Of a stretch of 64,000 nt of DNA, positions 11,752 through 23,346 are shown piece after piece; position 1 is the first letter of the stretch; each line of letters opens with the position of its first letter. A model generated the notes under the pieces. That model ran no database searches and was not told the DNA's origin. It saw nothing but the letters and a program-made list of their open reading frames with translations. The DNA lies in NCBI GenBank assembly GCA_025786725.1, contig JAHLTZ010000011.1:496001-560000 (forward strand). Reading direction: 5' to 3'. Origin of the DNA: Syncephalis fuscata (taxonomy: Eukaryota > Zoopagomycota > Zoopagomycetes > Zoopagales > Piptocephalidaceae). Position numbers and translations under genes: made by a program.

Positions 11752-11952
11752 TTAATGGTGAGTGCCCTCTACGTGTTTGCTAGAGTTCTTGGAAAATGCC
11801 CATTCTCCAATACAGTACGCGGTAAAAGCCACTGTGGCAATACCGAGGCCGGGGAATGCAGCACGGAGCTGATTCGTGCCACGGAAGACTGGATGATTGC
11901 GCCAAGCGTGCAACTTTGTCCATGGATCACGACGAGTACTAGGAGACGACAT
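11752..11952 (-). CDS. NDUFB3: NADH:ubiquinone oxidoreductase B12 subunit (complex I)
   Basis: A single exon of 66 residues. The sequence has the family's D-P-W-T-K...W-R-N-H-P-V-F-R region followed by one membrane segment (P-G-L-G-I-A-T-V-A-F-T-A-Y-C) and a short polar tail, the layout of the small accessory subunit NDUFB3/B12 in the distal membrane arm of mitochondrial complex I. Length fits the fungal homologues. Its presence implies a complex-I-containing respiratory chain, unlike fermentative yeasts. The frame is intact and no intron is needed. Confidence 0.85.
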   Translation of the reverse strand: MSSPSTRRDPWTKLHAWRNHPVFRGTNQLRAAFPGLGIATVAFTAYCIGEWAFSKNSSKHVEGTHH

Positions 11953-13217
11953 GGTGATAGTGTAAAAAGAAGTGGTTTTTTTGATGGATTCAATTGCAAG
12001 CAGCAGCTATAATCAACTGGGGAAGAAAAGGAGAGGGAAGACGAGGAAAAAGAATAGCTGGCGCGTTTATACTAAATTACAACTTAATTCGTTAAAATCG
12101 ATTCGTCATTGATTTAAACATGGATTGTCATAATACTTAACAAATAACAAATACCATTAATATTCATCTTGAAAAGCTAGATTATTACACGTACAATAAT
12201 AAGTACATTATATTTTCTTTAGACTGTATAGATAAAAATGCATAAATTACTTAATGTATTTACTTGATTATTTTGCAAATTGACAAATGAAAATATTTAT
12301 GGTTTTAAAACCAAACATTATTATTGATCGATATTATGTGCTCATTAATCACAATTCATTAAATAAAAGCTTATTATAATGCTTATAGTCTAATACATGA
12401 TAAGCAAACTAGTAATGTGTAAAGTCGAGGCGACATAAACTAGCATTATTGTAAATTTCCATCTGGATATTATTATTGTTACACCATAAGCTGAATTATG
12501 AAATCATAAATATGATGAGGTGAATTTAAAAGAGTATATTACAAACTTTTATACGAAACTATTAATTGATGGAGAAACATCGACTATACAATTCTTATCC
12601 TTAAATTCAATGTGATATTACCATGATGCACTGACTTAAATGTGATGATATAGCGTATTTCCAGTTTACAATTACATATTGAGTACAAATAAAAAATAAA
12701 AAGAAATGCTATCGAGTTAAATGAGCAATTCACTATGCTCAAGCTTTCATTGATAATCATATGCCGGCGTAACAGTCCTTTAGCCATCACTGCAGTCATT
12801 TAGCAATAATATTTCTGAGGCCTTTCTTTTTAGTCAAGAAAATGGTATTAATTCAGTAAACATAGGCTAATTGACGAACAGTTCATTTGTAAATACTGGC
12901 TAAACCTCTGTTGATGTATCACTATAGTCGTTTGTTACAGATAAGGCCTTGCGCGGGGTGTTAATCAAGCTAAGTATTTGTCTATTAATTAAATGTTATG
13001 CATTCCCTGCATTAGGAACTAGGACTGGAATTTATGCCTGTCAATATCTATATAATCGTCGTCTATTGTCGATGTTTTGTACAGATTATTCAACTATCCA
13101 ATTTTTCTAATACTCTCTATTATCCTCATTAAAACTTGTTACAACATCGTTACCATTACTGGTCAGATAATTAACGTTTAATCTTACTCGTTTCTATTTT
13201 ACTTTTATTTACAAATA
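11953..13217. other. AT-rich intergenic region upstream of fungalysin
   Basis: This 1.26 kb divergent spacer lies between NDUFB3 and the fungalysin gene. A 71-codon minus-strand frame at 12584-12799 has no family resemblance. I see no gene, tRNA or repeat. The final ~200 bases contain pyrimidine-rich and TATA-like patches expected of a promoter. Confidence 0.5.
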
Positions 13218-15192
13218 ATGAATAAATATATTCATGCCACTTTGCTGCTATTGGCTGTAGCCAATGCTGCAAGCTTTGTAGCTGCAGAACGTTTCAATGC
13301 CCAGCTAATTCAGCCGGGCCCAACACCAAAATACGAAATTGCACTATTATCTCCCATGCTGAAACGACAGCCTAGTCATTTTGGACCAGTCGGTAATCCA
13401 GTGGATGTTGCAAAAGCTTTTGTCAGGCAAAATATAAAAATTAAAGATAGCGACTATGTTATTAAAGATTCCTACGTCACCAAATCGACCGGCGTAACGC
13501 ACGTTTACTTTAAACAATTATTCCAAGGAGTTGAAGTGACCAACGGCGATATTTCCGTTAATGTTGATGCTGGAGGTAAAGTAATCACCTATGGTGATAG
13601 CTTTTACCATAGCTCAGATGCCTCTAAACGCAACCTATGGGCTGGCCAATCATCACAACGTTTTGTAGAACCAAGCAAAGCGTTTGTATCACTAGCCGAG
13701 CATATCGGCAAGCCTGTAGACCCTCCAAAATTACTATCATCCCTTACATCAATCCAAATGATAAAAAGAAACAATATATTTTGCAAAACATTCCTTATGT
13801 TTTAAAGGATGTTATTACTCAACAGTCCTATATTCACACTGCGGATGGGTCGCTTAAGGCGGCCTGGGAATTCTTTGTCGATTTAGGCGATAACTATTTT
13901 AACGCCCATGTATCGGCAGATGGTAAAGAAGTGGTATCACTATTTGACTGGATATCCGATGCCACCTATAATGTCGTCAAAGTTGGTGATGCTGGTCCTA
14001 ACACAAGTAGCGCGTACTACTAACTAATCCGGAAAACAAAAAAGCATCACCAAAAGGCTGGCATGACTACAACAATACACAGACAAGCACAACGTTGGGA
14101 AACAACGTAGAGGCATCAGTGCGTAAAAATGAAACCGCTAATATTCCTTTTGTTCAGCCGATTGCCATAAATAACACATTTGATTATCCTGTGAACCTAA
14201 CCAGCGAGCCAGACACCTATCGCGAGGCCGCTGTTACCAACTTGTTTTATATGAACAACGTTATGCATGATATCTACTACCAATATGGCTTTGACGAAGC
14301 AGCGGGTAATTTTCAAAATGACAACTACGGCAGAGGTGGCAAAGAAGGGGACAATGTTCTTGCTTTCGATCAAAGTGCCGCAAGATCAATAATGCCCATT
14401 TCTTCACGCCACCAGACGGAGAAAACCCAAGAATGACCATGGATATTTGGAAACGGACCTCGCCATCCCGTGATAGTGCCTTCGACAACGATATCATTGC
14501 CCACGAGTATACACACGGACTTTCCAACCGACTAACTGGTGGTCCAAAATCATCCAGTTGTTTAGGAAGATACGAGACCGGTGGCATGGGCGAAGGTTGG
14601 GGTGACTTTTTTGGTGCTTGGTTGCGTATGGGCCGACCGATACGCACGATAGAGTAGCAGGAGTTGCCGAATACGCAAATGGCAAAAGTATTCGCAAGTT
14701 TCCGCTCTCGACAAAATGACAACTAATCCGATGACTTATGGTTGGGTATATGGACCGAAAGCATCAGAAGTTCATGTAATCGGCACCCTTTGGTCTAATA
14801 TTCTATACCAGATGTACTGGAATTTGGTAGACAAAATTGGATTCAACAACGATAAATACTCAGCCGATATTACCAAAGGTAGCACATTAACCGCACAGTT
14901 GATTATTGATGGCATGAAGCTACAGCCATGTCGTCCAACATTTGTCTCTGCTCGTGACGCCATTCTGCAAGGTGAGCAGCAAATTACTGGCGGTAAACAT
15001 CAATGTGAGATCTGGGCTGCTTTTGCCAAACGTGGCGTCGGCGTAAAAGCGACTACCGATGGCAGTACGAAAGTAATAGAAGATTTTACACTACCTACAG
15101 AATGTAAACATTTGGAAGTTCCAAGATCAGGGGAACCAAAGACAGAAGTTCCTAAGCCAGAAGTTCCTAAGCCAAAAGTCCAGAATTCATAA
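13218..15192 (+). CDS. Secreted fungalysin metallopeptidase (M36), frame broken by five 1-nt deletions
   Basis: This is an intronless gene. A signal peptide (~23 residues) precedes an FTP propeptide and the M36 catalytic domain with the zinc motif H-E-Y-T-H-G (~14502) and the downstream [12 protein letters not shown] region carrying the third zinc ligand. Fungalysins are secreted zinc endopeptidases, made as zymogens, that digest external protein. The reading frame changes at five places: ~13727 (CCAAAATT), ~14022, ~14388, ~14632 (GGCCGACC) and ~14713 (ACAAAATG). Each is fixed by one added base. 1,975 bases plus five gives exactly 660 codons, and all catalytic residues are kept, so I read this as a functional gene with assembly deletions rather than a pseudogene, though reads must decide. 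The C terminus has imperfect E-V-P-K-P repeats. Confidence 0.85.
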
Positions 15193-15418
15193 GCTAATCT
15201 AGTACTTCTAGGCAACAGCCACACTTTGCATTCTGATTGTTTTGTAATGGATTTATTATAATAAATACTACGTTTCTTCAAATTCAACATGTTATTCATT
15301 ATCAATTATTTAATAAAATTAATGGTAATTTACTGTTATTTATGCAACACAATTAAACTGAAATGGTCTGTTTCTTTTTACTTTAAATAACAATGATATT
15401 TCAAAGCCATAATAATTA
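15193..15418. other. Spacer between fungalysin and repeat copy 1
   Basis: AT-rich 3' flank of the fungalysin gene. No gene seen. Confidence 0.4.
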
Positions 15419-17625
15419 TTGTTATGTATTTTGATGCTCCATTGTAAGCGGTAAATTCAAATTCTTCTTACATGCATTGTATTCATGTTTTAGCAATATA
15501 GAATGAAGTGACTTGATCACATGTTATGACCTCTATTATGCTGACATTCTCTTAACCTAGGCCAGTATATGGCACAACTGCTGCGATGTAAATAAAGTAC
15601 GGTACATTTAATAGATAATTATTTGAACCAACTTATCAATAATAGCACATTAATAGTATATAATATATTTTACTCTTGAATCATAATAAAGTAAAATGAA
15701 TAAAAATAAAACATCCACAGTTATTATCAAACGACATAGTTGATCTAATAAACATATTGCTACTTACAAATATTAAAAACAATGTGTGTTTGAAATGTAT
15801 AATAGTAAAATAAATAACTAGAAAATAGCTAGTCGGTGATTTGTTACAAACACTGACATCAACTATATTAATAAAGTAGGGAAAGCAACAGAGAAACAAG
15901 ACTATCAACAGAATAGCATTCGATTATCACTGAATACATACTAAAATGTGTTTAAAGTGGAAACACAAAAAAACAAAGCAATGAGCATAATAGTAAAACA
16001 AAAAGTATCATATCAAGATCCAATATAATCATGAAAATAGCTTTTAATACAGAATAGAAAGTGAAATGATGCTTTACAAATTAGATTAAATAAATATCAA
16101 ATTGGATTGAAATGCGCATATAAATGTCAAACTGCTTCATAAACAGGCTATGCTTAGCGCTGGAACATTCAATTTAGATGTATTGTATCTGCAGTTCGCC
16201 ATGTCATTTCATTTAATCCAAAGGCCTTGTTCGCTACAAGTAAACATATCTTTGTTCAGTTTTATTCCCATCATGTCAACGCAAAATAGCAACACACTAC
16301 CAAAGATATGGCAAGTTGTCGAGATAGTTCATCATATATCACTCTTGAGTGAACCATCTGCCACACTTGCTTTGGCATGCACTTGCAAACTACTTTATAA
16401 TTCCATTACAAGCTACAATAGTTTTTGGCACAAATTGTATCAACAGAAATTTCCTCGTGATATCAACACTGCCATTGACTGGTCAGAATGGCAGTTAGAA
16501 CAAGAGCAAAAAGTAGAGACTACAGAAACGGATGCTAAAATAAACTTGAATCAAAACTTACTTGGTTTCAACGATATAATCAGCGTATCGGCATGTGCTT
16601 AAACTGACAAAATAACAAACCAGCATCAATGGTTCATATAAAATCTTTTAATGTAGATATACTAGCACTAATACAGCTTTCTAATCGATTAACTACGGAA
16701 GCTTATCCTAGCCGGTTTGCAATAGTAAGTCCTGACAATTTGCAAGTCGACTTGCTTAAACTCTCGCGAAAGAACATAGTCGATATTAATATTTTAAATC
16801 TGAATAAAAACATGTAGAAATGGTAAGCATAAAATTTTACCAACATTGCCAACAAGCAAATGGCAGTAATAATGGTGTGCGCGTAATTCTATACTTATCA
16901 CTTTGAATGGTGCCCAAATGAACTTTAAATATGGAATGCAAATAATCGTCAACTGCTGGAGTCTATCAATTCCGATAATCATTGGGACCGTAGAATTATA
17001 GGCACATTTTTGATGTTTGGTAGATTTCAGTGCAGGTACAACACCCAGATACTCTATAGCAGCTTTTCAAAAACAAATTACGTGAACCTCAGCTCCTTAG
17101 TGTCTTGAGTATTAGTAACAGGGATATTTTAAAAATACACACGACGTACAACAGTGAAATGGCTCTTTTGCAATATTATAATTATGAAAACAAATATTGT
17201 GCAAAATAAGCCACGTGCCATTGATGTCCGATGCCGATTAATTATGACCAATTATGGCACGACACAAATGACTACAATTATTTCGAATAGTTTCACGCTA
17301 CCTGATTCCAGTTGTGCAGGACAGCTGAACTTTTACTCAATCGATCACAATCGTACATTATTCCACTTCAGAGGTTTGTTAGTTAGAATATGGCAGATAA
17401 CAATGGAATAAAATGGAAAAGTTGTATTAAAATAATAGCTTTAAGCAAAGGTATTGTTCATGAACATAATTATCTAAAAACAAATTTGATGCTGTTACGG
17501 ATGATGTGGATATTCATCCATTTCCAATACTAGCAATAAAGCATTGTATAGTTGTATACGGACATATGATATTGATGTCTAAAGATACAACACATTACAA
17601 GCTTTGTGCCTAAATTAAATTAAGC
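15419..17625 (+). repeat. Dispersed ~2.5 kb element, copy 1 (shorter at both ends)
   Basis: Nearly identical sequence recurs at 39568-42108 (same strand) and 60551-63086 (inverted). Copy 1 lacks ~90 bases at the left end and ~240 at the right end that copies 2 and 3 share. It holds an AT-rich left part with no gene and, from 16273, a decayed F-box gene. I found no terminal inverted repeats or clear target-site duplications by eye. The element may be a segmental duplication or a non-autonomous transposon. Confidence 0.85.
16273..17411 (+). pseudogene. F-box protein gene remnant in repeat copy 1
   Basis: From ATG 16273 the frame encodes an F-box-like N terminus: L-P-K-I-W...I-S-L-L-S-E-P-S-A-T-L-A-L-A-C-T-C-K-L-L-Y, then F-W-H-K-L-Y...F-P-R-D. 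F-box proteins recruit substrates to SCF ubiquitin ligases. After ~110 residues the frame is lost near 16560. Coding-like pieces continue in other frames (16629-16817 and 17154-17411), with a TGA in the stretch that would join them. All three copies share these lesions, so the gene was probably already dead when it spread. The translated downstream pieces resemble no domain I can name. Confidence 0.65.
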
Positions 17626-18212
17626 AATGAAATACGTACTAAATAAAAATAGTGTTATTTGTTGCAATTTTAATTAAAAATATTGCAAACTAAATGATCA
17701 AGCAATACCTTATCCTGGTGTTATTCTATAGCTTTAGCTTTCGATGTTTAATAGCACATATTTAAAGTTTAAGAATCAATGTTTTAATTAGTATTGTTTT
17801 TAATAGTAAACTGAATACTTTTTTAATACTAAGTAAAAACAATATGAAACTAGAAGCTTATTTTTTTATTGAGATTAAATAAAGCTATCATTTTACAATA
17901 AAAATAGTCAGTAATAGAAGTTGAGCGCTGTGTAATATTTTATCATTGACACGATGCTATCAGTTTATGCAACTATTTATATATTTACAAAGTATTTGCT
18001 GGTTATATTATTGTAATAGCTGTTTATCGTTGGTAATTGGCGCTGATATCCAATTGATGCATCATTCATGTGGCCAATCAAATGTAACCTTAGAAAATTG
18101 CTAAGCACATGGTGTATTTTAGTTATACTATTATAACAGTATTATAATTATAATATTGAGATAATAGCAATACAAACATTGTAAAAATCGAATATTTTTA
18201 TTTCTAATGGCT
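17626..18212. other. AT-rich spacer between repeat families
   Basis: Very AT-rich with many short A/T runs. I see no gene or structured element. Confidence 0.4.
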
Positions 18213-19240
18213 ATGATCACAGCAAAAAAACAACTATTTTGATGTTTACTATTTCAAAATGCTGATAAAACGTTATTTTACACATATAAGCGTAAAAATT
18301 ACCGCGCCAATGCCATAAAAGTATGCTACAGTATTAAAAAGTGCTTTAGTGTAACTAGGTGGTAAAAAACAATGACATTTCAATTAAAAAGTAATAGAAA
18401 CAAATAAATTAATAAAATGTTGATAGTACTACGTATAACTTTACGTATAATAAAGCAAATTGTATGATATTCTGCACAAGTGTACATATAACATGTAGAT
18501 AGCTATTAGCAAAGTATACGGTTATTGTATTGCGTAATAGTGTAACAATTATGATAATACACTAATAAATATGTAAAAATAGCAGTTTTTTACTGTTTAT
18601 GACTCATACAAACAAAATGCAGCAAAATCATTGCCAAATTCAAGTTTTCCATGCTTTGTTATACAGATTGGTATGAAATATAGAGCAATGATTTTTGCAA
18701 AAAGTGTTAGCCAAAAAGTGATTTACGTGTAAATTAGTTAACAATACTTTACGGTATTTGTACATATAAAACATAAACCGTTACTGTAAGTTGGTATTTC
18801 TGCATGCTAATTTGCTATCATGATTTTTGACGCTGTGGAACGCTTTGGATTTGCTTTATAGTAAATTTTATTTTATTATTAAAAATTCTAGAATCATAGA
18901 GTTAAATCACTTTTTATTAAGTATTACACATAAATCACATTTTGGCTAATACTTTTTGCAAAAATCGTTGTCCTATAAGTCATACCAAACGATACAGCCA
19001 AGCATGGAAACTCAAATCCAATAATCATTTTGCTGTATTTTAATTATACAAGTTATAAATGGCATAATACTGCTATTTCTACATATTTATTAGTGTATTA
19101 TCATAATCATTACACTATTACGCAATACAATAACCGTATACTTTGCCAATAGCTATCTACATGTTATATGTACACTTGTGCAGAATATCATACAGTTTGC
19201 TTTATTATACGTAAAGTTATACATATTATTAAGCTATATA
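18213..19240 (+). repeat. AT-rich element R2 copy A, with ~330-base imperfect inverted arms
   Basis: Bases 18213-18895 match 28077-28757 almost base for base (for example cataagcgtaaaaattaccg and gtagatagctattagcaaag occur in both). In addition ~18425-18745 pairs as an imperfect inverted repeat with ~18905-19235, separated by ~160 bases, so copy A could fold back on itself. There is no coding potential. The layout resembles a foldback or MITE-type element, but I see no terminal repeats that would prove it. Confidence 0.75.
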
Positions 19241-19434
19241 TAAATGTGTGTATTCAATTTAACATACGTTTTGTTACAATCAATGATAGGCCTGATTTAA
19301 AGCTAATAATTTAAAGAGAAAAACATTATAATTACTAGAACTGTATGACTCAGATGGCTATTATTCTTAACAACAACACAATCACTTGCTTTCATCACAC
19401 AGATACTTTACTGTTTGTCGTTTTACAAATTAAG

Positions 19435-20320
19435 ATGCCAAAGAAATTTGGAGAAAATAGTAAAGGTAGGCAAATAATTTAGCGAGAATAGCAATTTATT
19501 AAGATTCATAATGTTTCTTTTACATGCTGTAATTAGCTGCGGTGGGCAGAGAGCGAAAGGCTGCTCAAGAAGCCGAAAAGAAATCCAAGAAACAAGCAGA
19601 ACTGGATAAAAAAGAAGAGGAAAAGTGGAATAAAGGCGCTAAAAAGTCTGGTAAAAAGGAATCTGAAGAAGAGAAGCGAGTAAGTAGTTGCTTTGTGTCT
19701 AGTACAGCTTTAATTGACGCTATATATTTTATTTGTTTTTTTATAAAAGGCTGCACGTTTGGCCAAGAAGGCAGAGTTGGACGCATTAAAGGTGCAAGAA
19801 GATAAGGAAATAAGCAAGATAAAGCGTGCAACTACTGGTAAAAATCTTCGTATTGAAGAGGTAAATAACTAGTATCAGTGATTAATTGGACCAGTTGTTA
19901 ATGGCTGAACAATAGAAACGTAACGAAAAGAATCTTAAGAAGGCAGAAGATTTGGGTAAAACAGTTGGCACAGCCATTCCAGTATTTAGTGCAGACAATT
20001 TAGATGATGCACTTGATGCGCTTGAGATTATTGACGAAAAGTCATCGCGTCCTGGTGGCAGTGGAGCGCCAGATCGACATGTCGAGCGTCGTTTGAAAGC
20101 TGCCTACGCAGCCTATGAAGAGCGTGAATTGCCCATATTAAAAAAAGAAAACCCCAGCTTGAGACTTACGCAGCTAAAGCAGCTACTATGGAAACAATGG
20201 CAGAAATCGCCGGAAAATCCGCTTAATCAAGCGTCATTGGCTTACAATGCTACGCGTGGCCAGGAAGAGACACATCTTGAGCAGCGACGAGAAGATATTG
20301 AACAGCGTTTAAAGGAGTAG
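19435..20320 (+). CDS. CCDC124/Lso2-like ribosome-associated protein
   Basis: Four exons (19435-19465, 19537-19679, 19750-19860, 19916-20320) give 229 residues. The start is the family's M-P-K-K-F-G-E-N-S-K, followed by a long Lys/Glu/Ala-rich helix (residues ~10-110) and a compact C-terminal part with R-L-T-Q-L-K-Q-L-L-W-K-Q-W-Q-K-S-P-E-N-P-L-N-Q. CCDC124 (and its short yeast relative Lso2) binds idle 80S ribosomes in the mRNA channel and helps them recover from dormancy. Length and domain order match the long (CCDC124) form, not the short yeast Lso2. The frame is intact. Confidence 0.88.
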
Positions 20321-20690
20321 ATTAGATCTTATATTAAATGGGATGCTAATGGGCATAGCTATAGCCCATCATCATCTTTAGCCCAACTTGATAATAGTCA
20401 ATGTTGTAATGGAAAATAAACACTATAAGCAACTCCCCATTTTAAATTAAGCTGGAATGTGCAAACTATTACAAATGTATTTAATTAAAATATTCTGCTT
20501 ATAGCGTAGTTTATTATTAAAGTTAATAACTTTTTAAAAAGTTTTACTGATAACAATGTGCTTTTATATTTTATATAATATATAGTATTATGTTTAATGG
20601 TAGTGTAAGTATATATTAATATATAGAACAAATGTCAAAGTAACTATTATGCATTAATTAATCATACAGCAGAATCTGCTTGGTGAAACT
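20321..20690. other. Convergent 3' spacer
   Basis: AT-rich spacer between the 3' ends of the CCDC124-like gene (+) and the first MFS gene (-). No gene seen. Confidence 0.45.
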
Positions 20691-22668
20691 TTACACATTT
20701 GAAATTTCGTGATTTTTGGCGCTATTTCTAATTTGCTTAATGATTGCAGCTGGTACACACCCTGATGCCGGTATAGTTTGTGTACTCCAAAATGCTGTCC
20801 ATTCACGCTCTTCATCCTCTGATGATAATAATTCAATGCCTCGCCGTGTACTGACACGTAGCAATCGTTTTCCTAATCGGATACGGAATAGCTGGCCTGG
20901 TACTGGCAATAGCAAACGATCCCGTACACTCATGCGTAAAAAGTATAGCACAATCACACCTGTGCAGCAAACACTAAGTAGCCAATAGTAGTTAGTAATG
21001 TACACCATAGGATCGGCAGTCGTGTACTGTTTGGAATCAATTAAGTGGTCATAGATGGCAGCAAATATCAATCCACCACTGATTCCCATGATTCCCCAGC
21101 CTAAAAATATTACTCTAGAATACATTATAATTGTGCTAGTATTATTTCTGTATCAGTATACTAACCCACAGCCGGTGCTAACACTTTTGCTTCCAAATAA
21201 TTCCGCCAACATTGGAGTAAGCACGCTAAAGCCACCACCAAAGCATGAAGTCACAAGCCAGTTTGCAATCAAATATGACCAGAAACTGTCATAATGAATA
21301 AATATAATCATTAATGTAATGCATGTTACTTGTAAAGTGAAAATTCCCATAAATGTCGATTTACGTCCAGTAAAATCGGATATCCATGGAATAATTATGC
21401 GACCTAGTACGCTAAACGCACCATCAACTAATACTAGGTGTTATTGTAGTTCTGTATGTTATCTATATTTATTTACCTGATACTGCTGTTGAAGCTATAC
21501 TGCTATCTTTTTTAAATACGTCGATAGTGATATTTGAAAGTCGTGAAGCAAGCACTAAATCTACATATCATTATTAGCAATGTTAATATTAGTATACATA
21601 ATACATACTAAATATAGAATTGGCCAAAAACACCCAATATATAACACGATATTCACGATTTGCCAACATTTCAAGAAGCGTATATTGAATTCGTGTAGGT
21701 GCTGATGTATTTGTCTGTTCTACTTGATCCACAGGTTGATTCTGTCCAGCTACGGCAGTTGGTACGCCATCGGAATTCATGCCTTTGACAGTAAAATCTG
21801 GTGGCGGTGTACGAATGATAAATGTGCCTATGGAAAGCAGTATAAGGTGTACCACACCATATGCCACAAATGTCCAAGGAACACCCAGTAGATTAATGAC
21901 AGGTAGTGCTATTTTGGCATAGGACACAGTTCCAATGCCTAGACCACCGACGGAAAACCCAGATGCAAAACCACGATAGTCTGGGAACCATTTTTGAATT
22001 GTCGCTACCACTGCTAGATAGCAAATTCCAGTTCCAGTTCCAGTAAATAGCCCATGACCACAGTACACTAATAAAATATATTTAAAATATACACCAGTCA
22101 CGGAAATAAAGTGTCCAATTACAAAAAAGAATGTGCCTATGATAAGTGTTGGTCGAGGACCGTGGCGTTCCAGCCATGGCCCTATAATACAAGCACCTAT
22201 ACCGCTGAAACAAAACAGTATGGAATATGTAAGCGGAGCTTTGTCTACATGGCAAGATTAGTATATTATAACTTTTGCTTTACGATTGTCTGACCTTCAT
22301 GAATGTTGTTATAGATGTATCCATCAACTGGCTGATTAAATACGCTCCATGCGTAAACCGATCCCAACGAAAGTTGAACAAGCAATGAAGCAAGTAGAAT
22401 TAACCATCTTTGAAAGTTAAATCCTAAAATCTTGCGGTCCTTCTCTATCTGTTTCTCGGTGATCAATGACATGGAGTCGCTGGAAATATAGTTAGATTAA
22501 ATGTCACATATTTATTTATTTATATTACCCATAGTACTGTAAAATCAATCGGATTAATGGATTGATAGACTGCGGGGCAGTTGACGTTTTTTGAACAGCA
22601 CTCAGTGTTTTTGTAAGATCCATGCCAAAGCTAGTGCTTATCACTTCGTTTGGCACATGTTTGGACAT
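20691..22668 (-). CDS. Major facilitator superfamily carrier, oxalate:formate antiporter-like (copy 1)
   Basis: Six exons (22668-22529, 22479-22295, 22244-21609, 21560-21477, 21433-21166, 21114-20691) give an intact 578-residue protein with about 12 hydrophobic segments. An N-terminal cytosolic part of ~70 residues precedes TM1 (W-L-I-L-L-A-S-L-L-V-Q) and the signature A-W-S-V-F-N-Q-P. A G-x-G-x-G-I-C segment and Q-K-W-F-P-D-Y-R-G (the typical loop after TM4) follow, then a long central loop and D-F-T-G-R-K-S between TM8 and TM9. These features fit the OFA/monocarboxylate branch (TC 2.A.1.11), carriers of small carboxylates; the substrate cannot be told from sequence. A paralogue lies in inverted orientation at 25975-27943, with the same intron positions and a nearly identical 3' exon. 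Confidence 0.85.
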
Positions 22669-23346
22669 CTTGAATGGTAGATACAATTATTTAAACAAAC
22701 TTATATAAGAACAGATATTATTTTAACTACTAGTAACTGATTATAGGTGGGAAAATATAAAGTGCTTTTATTACATGCCGAAAAGTAGACGAATATATAA
22801 GGCGCCGCTGACCGATTTCAGCGTAGATGTTGAATGTTTAAGGAGACACAAACGAACGTAACTATTGGTTCCTGGAATGTTGTGCTACCATCATGATTAA
22901 TTTCAAGCTGAACAAAATGCAATGCATTTTCATATGGCACCAATCAACGGCTCATGTTTATCCTCGCTAATCAGCACGCGATTTAGAGCAATGCGATAAA
23001 CTTACATTCCATTTAACAAGCCCAAGTAAAATCGCATGTTTTCCAAATTAAACATGTCGATCCTTAAATTCATGTGACCTTTAGTGTTTCTTATTTATCC
23101 TTTTGGAGTGTGATTGTTAAAAACAGATATTGAGTGATTGCAATGATGACTTTGCTAATAAAAGGGGATTACTTATTAAAATGCCTTTTAACTTGTTAAT
23201 GCGTTGGCAATAATTATAACAAGCCATGGAAATACGTAACAACTATAAGATATTATGATTTAATCAATCGTAACTTTATTGATAAACAATATCGTATAAC
23301 AAGATAACAGCAAAAAAGAAATAACATAAGCAAAAGCTTTATTTAA
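22669..23346. other. Spacer upstream of MFS copy 1, downstream of aminopeptidase
   Basis: It holds the promoter of MFS copy 1 and the 3' flank of the aminopeptidase gene. A GC-richer patch (~22,800-22,860) has no frame or tRNA-like fold that I can support. Confidence 0.45.

Noticed and set aside
13218-15192. Fungalysin as a pseudogene
   Set aside because: All five lesions are single missing bases, mostly in homopolymers; catalytic residues are intact and the corrected length is exactly divisible by three, so assembly error is the simpler reading.
15681-15908. 75-codon hydrophobic minus-strand frame repeated at 39909 and 62520
   Set aside because: It lies in the AT-rich non-coding part of the dispersed repeat; hydrophobicity follows from T-rich codons, and the frame is not better conserved than its surroundings.
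22800-22870. GC-richer patch considered as a tRNA or structured RNA
   Set aside because: No B-box-like GTTCRA sequence and no cloverleaf could be drawn; no tRNA gene was found by eye anywhere in the window.
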